Position numbers and translations under genes: made by a program. The notes beneath the pieces are model-generated. The model was given only the letters and a program-made list of their open reading frames with translations. It was not told the origin of the DNA and did no database searches. Shown here one piece after another: positions 1 through 10,304 of a DNA stretch of 64,000 bases. Source of the DNA: Hygrocybe punicea. Its lineage: Eukaryota > Basidiomycota > Agaricomycetes > Agaricales > Hygrophoraceae. Positions within the stretch are counted from its first letter, which is position 1. Each line of letters starts with the position of its first letter. Where the stretch lies: NCBI GenBank assembly GCA_963556145.1, contig OY744472.1, forward strand, positions 1,488,001 through 1,552,000, read 5' to 3'.

Positions 1-2349
1 GGTAGACCGCATGAAGAGGGACTGAGTCCCGGCCGACGACGAGTGGGACGTTTTCCTGACAATGTTGGCAGGCGCGGGTAGGGATTTCGGGTGCGTGGAA
101 ATGGAAGACCTCGACGTTGTTACTCTCGGCGGTGACCTTTTTCGAAGTGGTGAGGTCCTTCATGTGACGGTGGGCGTCGGAAGACATGGCTAAAAGTTCT
201 CGTTGCGAAATGCAGACTTGAGAATCGAGCGCGTGGTCGATGACGGATTTGGCAATACTGGGATCTTCGATGGCGGCCTGGTAGCGGTACTGGGGGTGCG
301 AGGCGGGAAGGTTCTGGGGAGTGCGCGGCACGAAGGCGGTCGGCTCGGTCGGCCGTGTGTTCGAAGGGGGGACTATGGTGATCGGCTGCTCATTGACAGG
401 TCTGGTAGATGTTTTCTCGGCCGGTTTTGTGACGATACGGATGTAGAGGCGGCGGGCGGGTTAGGGTACAACTCTCTGGACTTTCCTTTCGCTTTAGAGG
501 GGATCTCTACGCCGTCAAATCTAACCCATTTACGAAGCTGCTGCACTTCGGCTTCCAGAACCTTGATTTGTTCGTTGTCGTCCTCGATGTTGGACGTCGT
601 GGACTGAAAGATGTCGGCGTACTCGGTGGTGACCTCAGGTTCGTAAGTGGGTACTTCGACGGCGGAGACAAAGTTAGTTTTGACATGAGGCGGCGGGTCG
701 TGTTGGAATGGTTCTGTGGGGTTGCGGGCAGGGGGAGCGCGGTTGCCGGGGTTCTGTGCGTGCCATGCGTCGAAGCGATCCTTCATATTTTTGCTGACGA
801 TAGCCTTTGGAAGATACATTCCGTTAGGCAATACGATGCGGCCATGCTCGTTCTTGTGGCATATCCCATCTCAAGTGTACTGCTTGCAAATAGGACAATC
901 GCGGATACGATGGAACGGGTCGTCGCAAAAGAGGCAGTTGAAATTGGTGAAACCCTGTCCCGCGGTGGTCGGCTCGGCCCTATTTGCACACGGCTTTGAG
1001 GGGTTGTTACGTTCGGTGAGGGCTTGCGTGAGGATGGCGAGTTGTTGCGAAACGAGACGAAAGAGGTCGGATACGTTAGGTTCGACCGGTTCTGCTTTAG
1101 GAATGACTGGGTTGTAGCGAGTGGGTGGCGGGTAGTGGGTGGCGGGTTCTATTGGAGTTGAGTACCGGATGGCAGCAGGTGATGTTGACGATAGATGAGA
1201 GATGGTGGATGGTTCGGCCGCAGTTCCGGCCAGCAGGAAGTGGGCGCAGTTGTGGAAGTCCTGAAAGTCGTAAGGGTTGCTATGGAAATAGTTCGGCTTT
1301 TGGTACTGCAGATGGGTTTTGATGTCCTTTTTAAGCTCGACATGGAAGCCATTCTCGTACGCGATGTTGCATTCTCGAGGAGAGATCCGACCCTTGTCTA
1401 GAAGAAACCCTGAGATCCAGATGAACTTGCGGTAATATTCGCCAAGTTCGGCGCAGGTACGGATACTGTGAGCGGTTTGGGTGTGCGTAAGACGGTCGAG
1501 ATCCGCCATAGTGTACCGGTGATCGTCTTCCGTGCCCGGGTATAGCACGAGTACGCTCCTTTTGAATGCAGCATAATTGATGCCGGTCGCGCTAGGTAAA
1601 CTCGCCCAAAGCTCGTAGTCGCTAAGCGACGCATAGCGCAGACTATGCTTGATGCGTCCTGCGTCGTCGAGAGCGGCATCGGCAGCAAGTATCTCGACTT
1701 CTTCGAAGAAGCGGTTTAAATTGAGCGGGTTCCCGTCAAAGGTCAGGGCCGTGGAGTGACCGTGAGTGGGCATTTGTCGTGGAGTAACATGGGGAGCAGT
1801 AACGTGGGGAGCGGTCGAAGATCCAGAGGTCGAAGTCATTGTGGGTGGAAGGAGCTGAGATGTCGATGAAGCGGTTGTCGGGTGTACGATGAGCGGGTCG
1901 GGTAACGTGGACGATGATGACGTAGGCGAAGACGAAGATGGGGAAGATGACGGCGTAGGCGAAGACGATGATGGGGACGATGACGATGACGGATTTTTCA
2001 ATGTCGAGAGCGAAGACGTAGACGGGGGTTCTAACGAGGTCGAAGTCGGGGACGTAGGCGATGCGGGTGTCGAACTGAGATCGGATGAGTCAGGTGTTAT
2101 TGTAATAATCGGTATATCGACCGATTCGAGACTGTCGGATGAAAGATATAGGGGGGTGTTTGACCCTGAGACGAGCGGGAGATTGTTATGTCGAGCGAGG
2201 TGGTCGGGTACTAGCTGGAAGAAGTTGTCGTCGATTGTCGGGTCGAAGGCGGCTAAAGAGAGTTCTTGTTGAAGAGTTCTTCGAGGAAGATCTCGAAGAT
2301 GACGGTCAGAGGGAGGGATACGGGAAGAGGAAGCTATGGTGCTGCTAGA
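1..2349 (-). pseudogene. Ty3/gypsy Gag (start of protease at left edge), decayed
   Basis: Structural polyprotein of an LTR retrotransposon, read leftwards. An open frame begins just inside the primer-binding site (no in-frame ATG seen) and runs through a Ser/Pro-rich leader, a Gag core (FDGNPLNLNRFFEEVEIL, then LVLYPGTEDDHRYTMADL) and a CCHC zinc knuckle (CLFCDDPFHRIRDC) near 885-925. A TGA at 871-873 interrupts the frame; it continues in the same frame to a TAG at 373. Coding resumes in another frame (PQYRYQAAIEDPSIAKSVID, then QRELLAMSSDAHRHMKD) and reaches VVGRDSVPLHAVY at the edge, which resembles the entry to the aspartic protease of basidiomycete gypsy elements. The element is therefore inactivated by one nonsense codon and one frameshift between about 373 and 410. 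The family assignment rests on recognised motifs; the rest of pol lies outside the window. Confidence 0.82.
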
Positions 2350-2354
2350 CTATC

Positions 2355-2371
2355 CCTCGCGGTGGGCTCCA
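2355..2371 (-). other. Primer-binding site of gypsy element 1
   Basis: On the minus strand the LTR ends in ACA, followed by a 2-nt spacer and TGGAGCCCACCGCGAGG. This is the expected place and form of a minus-strand primer site complementary to a tRNA 3' end (CCA). The identical 17-mer follows the 5' LTR of the second gypsy element at 20575-20591. The tRNA was not identified. Confidence 0.75.
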
Positions 2372-2373
2372 GA

Positions 2374-3167
2374 TGTAAAGGCGAGGTCGGGGTGGCTGCG
2401 GAATAGTAATCCTAAGCCTGTGGGGGTCAGCGTGAAAGTGACTAGGAATAGTCTAGCGAGCTTCAGTAAGATGATAGGATATAAATGATAAGAAGCCGCC
2501 AAGTAAACTACTGAAATCTATCGAGGCCGGTCGAAGCTGACGAAGCCGACGATGTCGGGTACGGCGGGTCGGGTGTCGGGTGACGAGGGACATAGAGATA
2601 AAGGCGGTAGAACGATGGGGAGAGCGTCGAGGAATCCGACGAGCAATGTGTGTGATGGATTTTACTGAGAGACTAATTCTCAGAGAGAGGAAACGGGGGA
2701 ACTGGTTTCTTATTATGAGACGGCGCTTGGGCACCGTTTTTATACTACAAATTTCTGTACCTAGATTCGGATGAGAGTCCTCGGCCGATGAGAGAAAACA
2801 AAGGAGAATAAAAATGGAAAAGTAGGAAGAGGGTTGCGAGGCGACCATGACAGGGAAAATGGGTGGAAGATATAAAAACCGTAAAAGATGTAATATACTT
2901 TACTATATCTCCATAAGGGAGACGCTAGGCGCGAATAAGGCAAGTCCGACGTCGGGATTCCAGTCCGATGAGATCTATCTTTGATATTTGAAGTTCCGTG
3001 AGTTTAGGAGATGGACCGACCAGGTACGTGAGCGGCCGTGCTAGTCGGTATGCATCGGGTTGCGTTGGGTTGCGTCGGGTTCGAGCGTAGATTGCTAGAG
3101 ACGTCGGGTTCAAGCGGATTCGCGAGATATCGATGTTACGGCCTCAGAGGGTCGAGGACCCTCTACA
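2374..3167 (-). repeat. 5' LTR of gypsy element 1
   Basis: The sequence runs from TGTAAAGGCG to CCCTCTACA on the plus strand (TG...CA on either strand) and directly abuts the primer site of the Gag pseudogene. Its outer end (GGACCCTCTACA) resembles that of the other gypsy LTRs here (GAGCCTCTACA at 9967 and 21206, GCCCTCTACA at 51752). It is about 794 bp. The partner LTR lies beyond the left edge, so the target duplication cannot be checked. Confidence 0.75.
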
Positions 3168-3665
3168 ACACGACGACGACGATGGGGAGTTGAAGGCTGG
3201 GAGGGTGGTGCGCCCACCTACCGGCCCAGGTACATCCCTCATGAACACGCCCTACCTGCGTCAATTGACGTGCGGACACCCATAGGAAGTCCCCAGCCCC
3301 ATCCAACCTCGTGAAAACAGATGGAGGGCGTCAATTGACATGCCCCATTCTTCACGAGGTCGTCAGCACGTGCGGATGCCCATGGGAAGTGCCTGGCCCC
3401 AACCCAACCTCGCAAAAACAGACGGAGTGCCCCCCCATCTACCTCGTGAGGGTGACAGCCATGTCAATTGACGCGCGTCTGGCCCGCGCGAGGTATTTGG
3501 AGGTTGGTTCGTGGTTCGAACCGCATTTGAACGCAGACCAAATGCTGTGGAACCGTTCGACACGGTTCTGATTCGGGTTTGGCATTTGGCTGAACTGAAC
3601 CAACAGTTCCGGTTCTGGTTTTTCAAAAATAGCGACAAACCAGACCGAACCGAACTTCGGCAACA
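3168..3665. repeat. Dispersed repeat with GTCAATTGAC palindromes and a tandem duplication
   Basis: No gene is visible. The stretch contains two diverged copies of a roughly 110-bp unit (about 3253-3330 and 3362-3480), each with a CCCAT-GGAAGT block, an AACCTCG block and a GTCAATTGAC palindrome. It also holds the near-palindrome GGTGGTGCGCCCACC. Similar pieces occur near 33600-34060 and 42000-42400. At 3500-3660 there is a separate stretch rich in GGTTC/GAACC. Confidence 0.6.
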
Positions 3666-3679
3666 CTAGGTGGAACACT

Positions 3680-4060
3680 GTTCAGGCTGTTCAACAAGTG
3701 ACCACTGCAAGAATGAATAAGTCTACTGCACATAATACATGCAGCTACATCACAGATACAGCTGATACATTGTTGATACAATTGTTCCTGCAAGGGAAAT
3801 GCTACAGACTAATGCTGGAACACTTGTCGAACACTTGTCGAACACTGTTCGGCCTGTTCGACAAGCATTCACTATTTGTATTATTAATAATGTTAATGCA
3901 CATATTACATGTAGCTACATCACAGATACATCCACTACGTTGTTCGTACAAGTGTTTGTGCAAGGGCAATGCTGCAGATTAATGCTGGGACACTTGCTGA
4001 ACACTTGTCGAACACTGTTCAGCCTGTTCGACAAGTGTTCGACTAATACATCAAAAAATC
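3680..4060. repeat. Palindromic repeat array at the 3' side of the Helitron
   Basis: Several imperfect copies of a unit built around CACTTGTCGAACACTG and its complement (CTTGTCGAACA paired with TGTTCGACAAG), separated by AT-rich sequence containing CATGTAGCTACATCACAG. A related array lies on the other side of the Helitron at 24530-25110. The stem-loops could be Helitron terminal hairpins that have multiplied, or an older repeat into which it inserted. Confidence 0.6.
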
Positions 4061-4128
4061 CAATTATCACCACAATTATCACCGCCCATCATATACAAAA
4101 TGATTCTGTGATAGGGACTCAACAAATT

Positions 4129-4965
4129 TTAGGATTGAGCATATATGATCAGAACAGCATTGTTACCATTCTGTGACAGCAAATCAATATTTGAAAAACC
4201 ATCTATATCTCCCTCATTAATACAAATTGATCCTGTTGATATACCATCATGAAACCACACACAACTGCTAATGAATATGTGAGTGGTAAAATGTCCCTTT
4301 CCAAAATAAACAATTCCTCTCAGTACATAAGCAATGGATATCTCATTAATTTACAAACTGATAATTTCACTGGGTATTAAATTCTCAATGGAGTCAATTG
4401 TAAACATGATTAGAGGTGGAATTTTATGAAATGTAATAACTTTGTTGATTTCTCCCCAACACAATTGACATCGTTGTCATTGTCTGTTAACCATGACTTG
4501 AGCAAGATATGCTGAGATTGTTCCAGAAAATGAATGTGGACAATGAAAAATAGCATCACATCTATCATTTTCCAGAAGGATTCTGTTTTCACAATTCATG
4601 CATTTAAGACAGGATGAAGTCATTGATTCATCTGGTTTCATTATATAATGAGCTAAATCACTTATGGCGATGCCAACTTGACCAGTAGGAAATATTGCAG
4701 GTTTATCTTTATGTAATGAATGTCTGATTGTATTTCTAACTGTTTCTAAATCTGTTGTGTTATTCTTTGATTGTTTGAATCCTAAACTCAGAATCTTTAA
4801 TATTTCATTGATGCTTTTGAATCTTTTTTTCCAGCTAGATGGATCTTCATTCCATATTGCCAGTAATATTGTAAAGAGTGAATCATAAGCACAGCTCCAA
4901 TTTTGAGCATCCCATACAAAACATTTTGGTTCATTTGATTCAATATTGTCTGATTTTTTGTCTTT
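4129..4965 (-). pseudogene. Helitron C-terminal domain, cysteine protease-like (C19/USP-like)
   Basis: Continues the helicase frame after a frameshift near 4945. The start WDAQNWSCAYDSLFTIL has a Cys-box shape (NWSCAYDS). About 220 residues later RGIVYFGKGHFTTHIF and VWFHDG resemble the histidine box and acidic residue of ubiquitin-specific (C19) peptidases, and two Cys pairs (CLKCMNC; CQLC) lie between them. The frame ends at TAA 4129-4131. Two in-frame stops (TGA near 4471, TAA near 4350) break it. Protease-like tails are known in some TE proteins; the C19 assignment is my inference from box spacing, and a related papain-like fold such as OTU is possible. Confidence 0.55.
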
Positions 4966-6228
4966 TCCTTACCATAGATGTTGAATTTGCAACTTGTTCT
5001 AATTTTCTTTTCTTATTTTTCAATATAGTGACTGTGGGATTTACATGAGCAACAGTCATTGGAACAGTTCCTTTTGCAGGAACAAAGTTAAGATTTTTTG
5101 TGTCATTCTTTTGAATTTTGTTTGTAGGTTTAATTAATTTCCATGGAGATATAAGAGCATTGTTTCTATTGACTTGGTCTGTGGCTTTCCTTGCAATAGC
5201 ATAATGAAGGTATTTTGGAACATATGACTTTCCTTTCCATTTGCTAAATCGATCAATGAGGGAATTGCGTTGATCTCCATAGACGTTGTTTGGTAGCAGC
5301 CCTTCATACCTAAGTTTGGTAATCTCATCAAGCAACTCTAATTCTCTGAATTCCTGCCTCAGATATCCAGAAGCACCACCAGTAATTACTTTAGGATCAA
5401 AGCCTTGCACAATGATGGTTCCTGCAGCGGTTGCACTTCTAGATAAGCAAGTATAATAGGATTGGTGATTTCTACAACTACTGAGATCAACTACATTGTT
5501 AGGATGAGTACGCCCTTGACATGCATAATCAGTCATTGCAAAATTAGGTAGTACCAACACTTGTTCTCTTGACAAAGATATCACATCATCATTGGGTAAT
5601 GAGCACATGGTGGAAGTGACATGTCTTGTAATCGGCACCACATTTTCAGGCAGCCCTTCTATGTGTATTGTTTTTGGAGGATCCAATAATCTGACAAATA
5701 AAGTGTCCAGTACTGTTTGTCGTTCTGGACCTATTGCACTTTGCCAACCCACAACCATGCCCTCTGCTCCCTTAGTAATGCAGCACTCCATTGCATCATT
5801 GTTTCTCAGCATTACTGGCATGCCTATACATAAATCCAATCTTCCTGGTATATGATCAGAGGATGATGCATGTGGTTGGTTCCATAGTAATTTTTGGAGT
5901 GAAGGTTCCAATATCTTTGTGTGTTGAACAAGATTCAAAATCATTGACCTGTGATGAGATTGTCTTTTGTTATTGTTATTGAAACTGGTAGGGTCAGTCC
6001 ATCTGTCTATTGAATAGAATGATCTGTTATTCTCAGCAGCAAAACGTTGAACACCAAGTTCATTGATTTTATCTTTTTGTGCATTTAATGTGGTTACAAC
6101 TGATACATTCCTGAATTTCTTTTGGGCTAATTTAGGATCATTTGAACCTTTTCCTGCGATGCAAGTATGAAGAAATGCAATATCTTCATCAGTACATGCT
6201 TTGTATCTCATGTTTTCCAATGCCTGCG
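4940..6228 (-). pseudogene. Helitron PIF1-like helicase, C-terminal part
   Basis: Resumes directly after the MITE with ALENMRYKACTDEDIAFLHT, typical of fungal Helitron helicases. It includes GRLDLCIGMPVMLRNND, the motif V-like FAMTDYACQGRTHP and the motif VI-like YTCLSRSATAAGT, so it provides the second RecA-like domain of the 5'-3' helicase that unwinds donor DNA. The frame ends at TGA 4940-4942, but the family protein normally continues into the Cys-protease-like tail in another frame, so a small indel near 4945 is likely. About 430 residues are readable without a stop. The first residues of the longest frame (6230-6238) belong to the MITE. Confidence 0.8.
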
Positions 6229-6607
6229 CAGGGTGCATGGTAGCATACTGTATAATGCAGTATGTTGAATTTATTGGACAAGTATACTAAATATTGTTAT
6301 CATATTGTTGCACACAGTATTTAAAAAGTATTCAAAATGATGATTCAATATTTTGAAACAAAGTACATTACCAGTATTGAATGGCAATTTTACAATACTA
6401 CTTCAATAATTTCAGTAACTGTCTTGTTATTCAAGCAGTATTCTAAAAGTGTCATTCAATACTAGTAATTTACTTTGTCTCAAAATATTGAATCATCATT
6501 TTGAATACTCTTTGAATACTGTGTGCAACGATATGATAACAATATTCAGTATACTTGTCCAATAAATTCAACATACTTCATTACACAGTATGCTACCATG
6601 CACCCTG
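6229..6607. mobile_element. MITE (hAT-like termini) inside the Helitron helicase
   Basis: A 379-bp near-perfect palindrome with terminal inverted repeats beginning CAGGGTGCATGGTAGCATAC. Both arms contain TTGAATTTATTGGACAAGT and TTGTTATCATAT-type sequence and meet near 6410. CAGGG termini and a decayed 8-bp duplication (roughly GACAGGCA: the left copy has lost a base, the right copy differs at two) fit a non-autonomous hAT element. It interrupts the helicase between EDVQLRQ and ALENMRYK, adjacent residues in this family. It has no coding capacity. Confidence 0.8.
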
Positions 6608-8085
6608 TGCTGTCTCAGTTGGACATCTTCTTTTGACTGATTGGTTTGTCTCATATTTTCACGTAATATAACAACTGTTATAATCTGATGCCAAAGAGCT
6701 TTGCCTATAGCAGCTTCCTGATTTGGTATAGTTTGACTGGAATTGATTTGGACACCAACGGTTCCAGAGTACAATGGAGCACCACTCATAGCTGGTGGAA
6801 GTTGGCCAAAATCTCCTGCAAATATCATATTAATGCCACCATAGGGTTCATCATAAACACCACGTGCTTTGGCACACTGAGCACTGATTGTATACATATC
6901 TCTGCAAGATAACATTGACACCTCATCAATGAAAATGTAATCCACACCATCAAGATTGGCACGGACTTGTGCAAGGGAACGAGATGATCCTCCCTGATTA
7001 ATTCCAAGAATGGAGTGGTATGTAGATCCATTTACAAGGGCAGCAGCACTACCAGTTGGTGCAAGAACCAAAAAATGATGATTCTGGTTGTGTTTACCAA
7101 AGAAACTAGTCAATGCTTTGATGACTTGTGACTTCCCTGTGCCTGCCATCCCACCAAGATACATGTGTAGCTTTTCAGAACTGTTAATCAAGGTAGAGTG
7201 ATTGGCAATGATATGAAATACTCTCTTTTGGTCAGTGTTCAACTTGTAATCATCGATAGTTCTATCAATAAGATGACGATCAGCTCTGTTTGCAGGAATA
7301 AACATATGGTTGATATATGCTGTGTCCACTATCTTGACATCATCATATTGAAAATTTGACAATTTAGCTAGGGTCCCTGTGTTTGTTGGCAAATTTTTAT
7401 TCCGTTCATCAATGATTTCCTTTCTTTTGGCAAGTACTGCGGTTCTCCATAATTTTCCTGATTGTGTTACATATGGTTCTACAGGTATTAATGGTCCTAT
7501 ATCTGGGACACCATCAATACAATCATCAAGCCATCCTGACCTTTTCATAGTTCTTTCAGTGATTAGCATTTCATCTTGACTCTTTTGTCCTTTATGACCA
7601 AGTGTCAAATGTATTTCTATGTCAATATTGTCTTCATCAAGTGTATTGTTGAGGTCATCTCCATTGCATGCTATTTCAGCATTGTGTAAATTATCTAATT
7701 CATCAAGATGATTTGAACTAGCCCATGAATACTTGATATCCTTAGTATTATTCTTGTTACGTTTTGCAGAGAAGTCATCTCTTGCATCTAGACACTCATA
7801 CCGCAAGCCAAAGTATTTCATGATCTGAAGCTGTCTTTTAGAAAGCTTATAGTTTGTGAAAGCATTGTCCCATGATTGTAATTTATGTTTGAGTTCTCTT
7901 CCACTTCTCCATGGCTTGAAAAAAGTTAACGTTGTACAACAATAATATTCTCGATCACCACGATCAGATCTTGGTAGATTGTTTGGAATAAAATTGGGAA
8001 CTATAGAAAAATCATTCCTTTTCATTTTAGCATGGTGGGTAATATATTGCGGATGATTGGGATGCAAAGCATATTTTTTTTACTT
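6608..8085 (-). pseudogene. Helitron PIF1-like helicase, N-terminal ATPase part
   Basis: Contains Walker A GGMAGTGKS, Walker B YIFIDEVSML, motif III FAGDFGQLPP and VVILRENMRQ, the first RecA-like domain of a PIF1/RecD-type superfamily 1B helicase. Upstream lies the linker SDRGDREYYCCTTLTFFKPW typical of Helitron helicases. Residues encoded up to about 8070 continue the Rep portion after a frameshift in an 8-T run (8074-8081). The frame continues rightward as ALHPNHPQYITHH and is cut at 6607 by the MITE. About 490 residues are open. Confidence 0.85.
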
Positions 8086-9354
8086 TTCATTGATTTATGA
8101 ACTTCAACTTCATAAAGATAATCTGTTTCATTAGGTATCCCAGTGATTTCATCATTATTCTTGTTTTCTCCATGAGATTTTGAAATTTCATCTATTTTCA
8201 TGAGCACATCATTGTCAATAATGTCACATGAGCTGTCATCACTTGAATAATCAACATGAGTATGTTCACTCAAGGTGTCAGACAAATCATCACAATCTTG
8301 CTCATCAAAAATCTGGTCTTGCATTACTTCTTGTCTGATCCTTTTTGTCCTTTTTTTTGTGCCTCGTTTTTTCGGTTCCACAGTGGCCAGACGTATCCAG
8401 TCATATAGTGATACATTATCATACAAAGCGGGTCTGAACATGTAATTATTTACTTTAGACAATCCTATGTATGCACCATTGTTTTTAGCAATAACAACCT
8501 TCTGAGCATCACTTTCATCTTGACATATATTTGTCATTTCTTCTTCAGACCATGCACTGATAACCTCTCTAACATAAGACCGCCAAAAGAATGGCACAAA
8601 TTTATGACTGGTGTAGTGATCAGGATTTCCGAGCACATATAATGAAGCCATTGGAGCACCAATCTCCATTTTGGAGGTGAGGGAATTGACTATTTGTGTA
8701 AACAATTTCCTGACTTTGTCTTTCCTTTTCAAGTCCCCACCAATCATTTCAGAATTTTTATCAAAAACACTCTTTATTACCTCAAATATACTATAGGTCT
8801 TCAAGGACATCTTTGTAATATAATCCGTTATGTATGCAACTATTGCTTTTATGGCAGTTCTAGATAATAAACTAGTAACACCAGAATTACATCGCAACAT
8901 ATATGTGACTTCAGGTGTCACTGTGTTTATCCAAGGCTCACCATGCTTGAGGTTAAGAGTACCAGTATTAGGTTCTACAAAAGTTTGTTGAAAGATATCT
9001 CGGGGAAATCGTCTTTTACATTCACCTTTAGAATTAAGACAATATGGCTTTTTTTTGCCATCATGCCTGTTATGTAAATTTAATCACAATAAACGATCAT
9101 CTACAACATCTTGAAACCTTTGCCACCATGTTGATCTTTTGTCATGATATTGACAATTCATGGAACAATTATATGATGGTGGATCTGGCAGGACACATGT
9201 CGGTGGTTGATATTCAGGTTTCGACATTGTTTGTTCCATTTTCTGTGATACGTCATCTTTAGGACCTGTCATGAATTGTCCTACACACAAACTTTCCAAG
9301 TATTCCACTAATCTTTTCTGAAAGTCAGAATTCTCATCCATAATTTTGTCACGT
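8022..9354 (-). pseudogene. Helitron Rep domain, C-terminal half (catalytic tyrosines)
   Basis: Carries the Helitron Rep two-tyrosine motif in KAIVAYITDYITK (Tyr-x3-Tyr), the nucleophiles that nick and join DNA in rolling-circle transposition. Upstream YCLNSKGECKRRFPRDIF is a recognisable cysteine-containing motif. The frame is identical to that of the Rep part beyond the LTR insertion: removing 9355-21206 plus one ACGT joins PQEIR to DKIMDENSDF. A TGA at 9084-9086 (in DRLL-stop-LNLHNRH) is a simple CGA-to-TGA change, and the frame ends at 8022 only because of the slip in the T-run. Confidence 0.82.
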
Positions 9355-9967
9355 TGTGACGGCGAGTGTGGTTGTAGACCCGAATGGGAATCTACGGAAA
9401 GGGTGATCAGCTAAGAAGTGATCAGAGGAGTTTATTGTCTATAGTCTAGTCAATCCAACCCGAATCCAGGGTTCTGGATCAGAGGGGAAGTGAAGGGAGT
9501 GGAGTACGAAGACTAATGAGATGATACGAAGCGAGGACTAAGAAGTAGAACTGAAGGGATGCAATACGATAGGATGTAATATGATATGGTGGGATATGAT
9601 AATATATATGTTGTAGTATAAGGGTACATCTTTTATACTACTGGGAGAGATCCTGTGCTGTAGTAACTATGTACTACAAGCGAAGGCTGTAACTGATGGT
9701 AGAGAGGTGGAGCGGAGTATAGGGGGAATGGTGCTATGTACTAAGTAACGGGAAACGAAGATATATCATATGTAACTATATACGTACTGATTCCGGGTCG
9801 TTAGAGACATCGCATCTTGAGTATGAACGATTCCGGAGGCGGAATCCGGAGCGGAATCGACGGAAAAGACCGGAATCGGGCGGAATCGATGATACGTGAA
9901 TGGGAATGGACGAGGATGAAGTGGGATATGAAGAGGATTCGGGTCCAGAGGGCCCGGAGCCTCTACA
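9355..9967 (-). repeat. 3' LTR of the non-autonomous gypsy element
   Basis: Runs TGTGACGGCGAGTG to GAGCCTCTACA on the plus strand, 613 bp. Differences from the partner LTR are C/T near the start, A/T near 9670 and a few substitutions near 9875-9920. ACGT precedes it. The adjoining internal sequence (9968 onward) does not show a strong polypurine tract on the minus strand. Confidence 0.9.
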
Positions 9968-10304
9968 TCCGGTCAGGACTCAGATAGAGACCATCCCTGG
10001 TCGATCCATACGAAATAACAAAGATACCGGGGTCGTGGGAATAAATGAGCGGAGGCGATGTCGAAAACGGGCGGAAACAATGGTACAACGTGAACGAGAT
10101 CGAAGCCGGCGGGTATCGAAGTGTCGGGAAGCAGTGGTCCGGAGCTACTAAAAGAGGGTGGAGCGAAACGGCTGGATAAAGGAACAACGGTCACGTGACG
10201 GGGCAACAAATACAAACAAGAAAACTTTTCAACGCGACTTCAACAATCTCGACAACATCCTCAACAAGCCCAACAAACCCAACAAACACCAACACCAACA
10301 CCAG

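Noticed and set aside
1889..2272. Plus-strand Asp/Gly-rich ORF
   Set aside because: Antisense of the Ser/Pro-rich Gag leader.
9968..10304. Polypurine tract for the 3' LTR of the gypsy element
   Set aside because: The minus-strand sequence next to the LTR (TCTGAGTCCTGACCGGA) is not purine-rich, so I did not annotate it.
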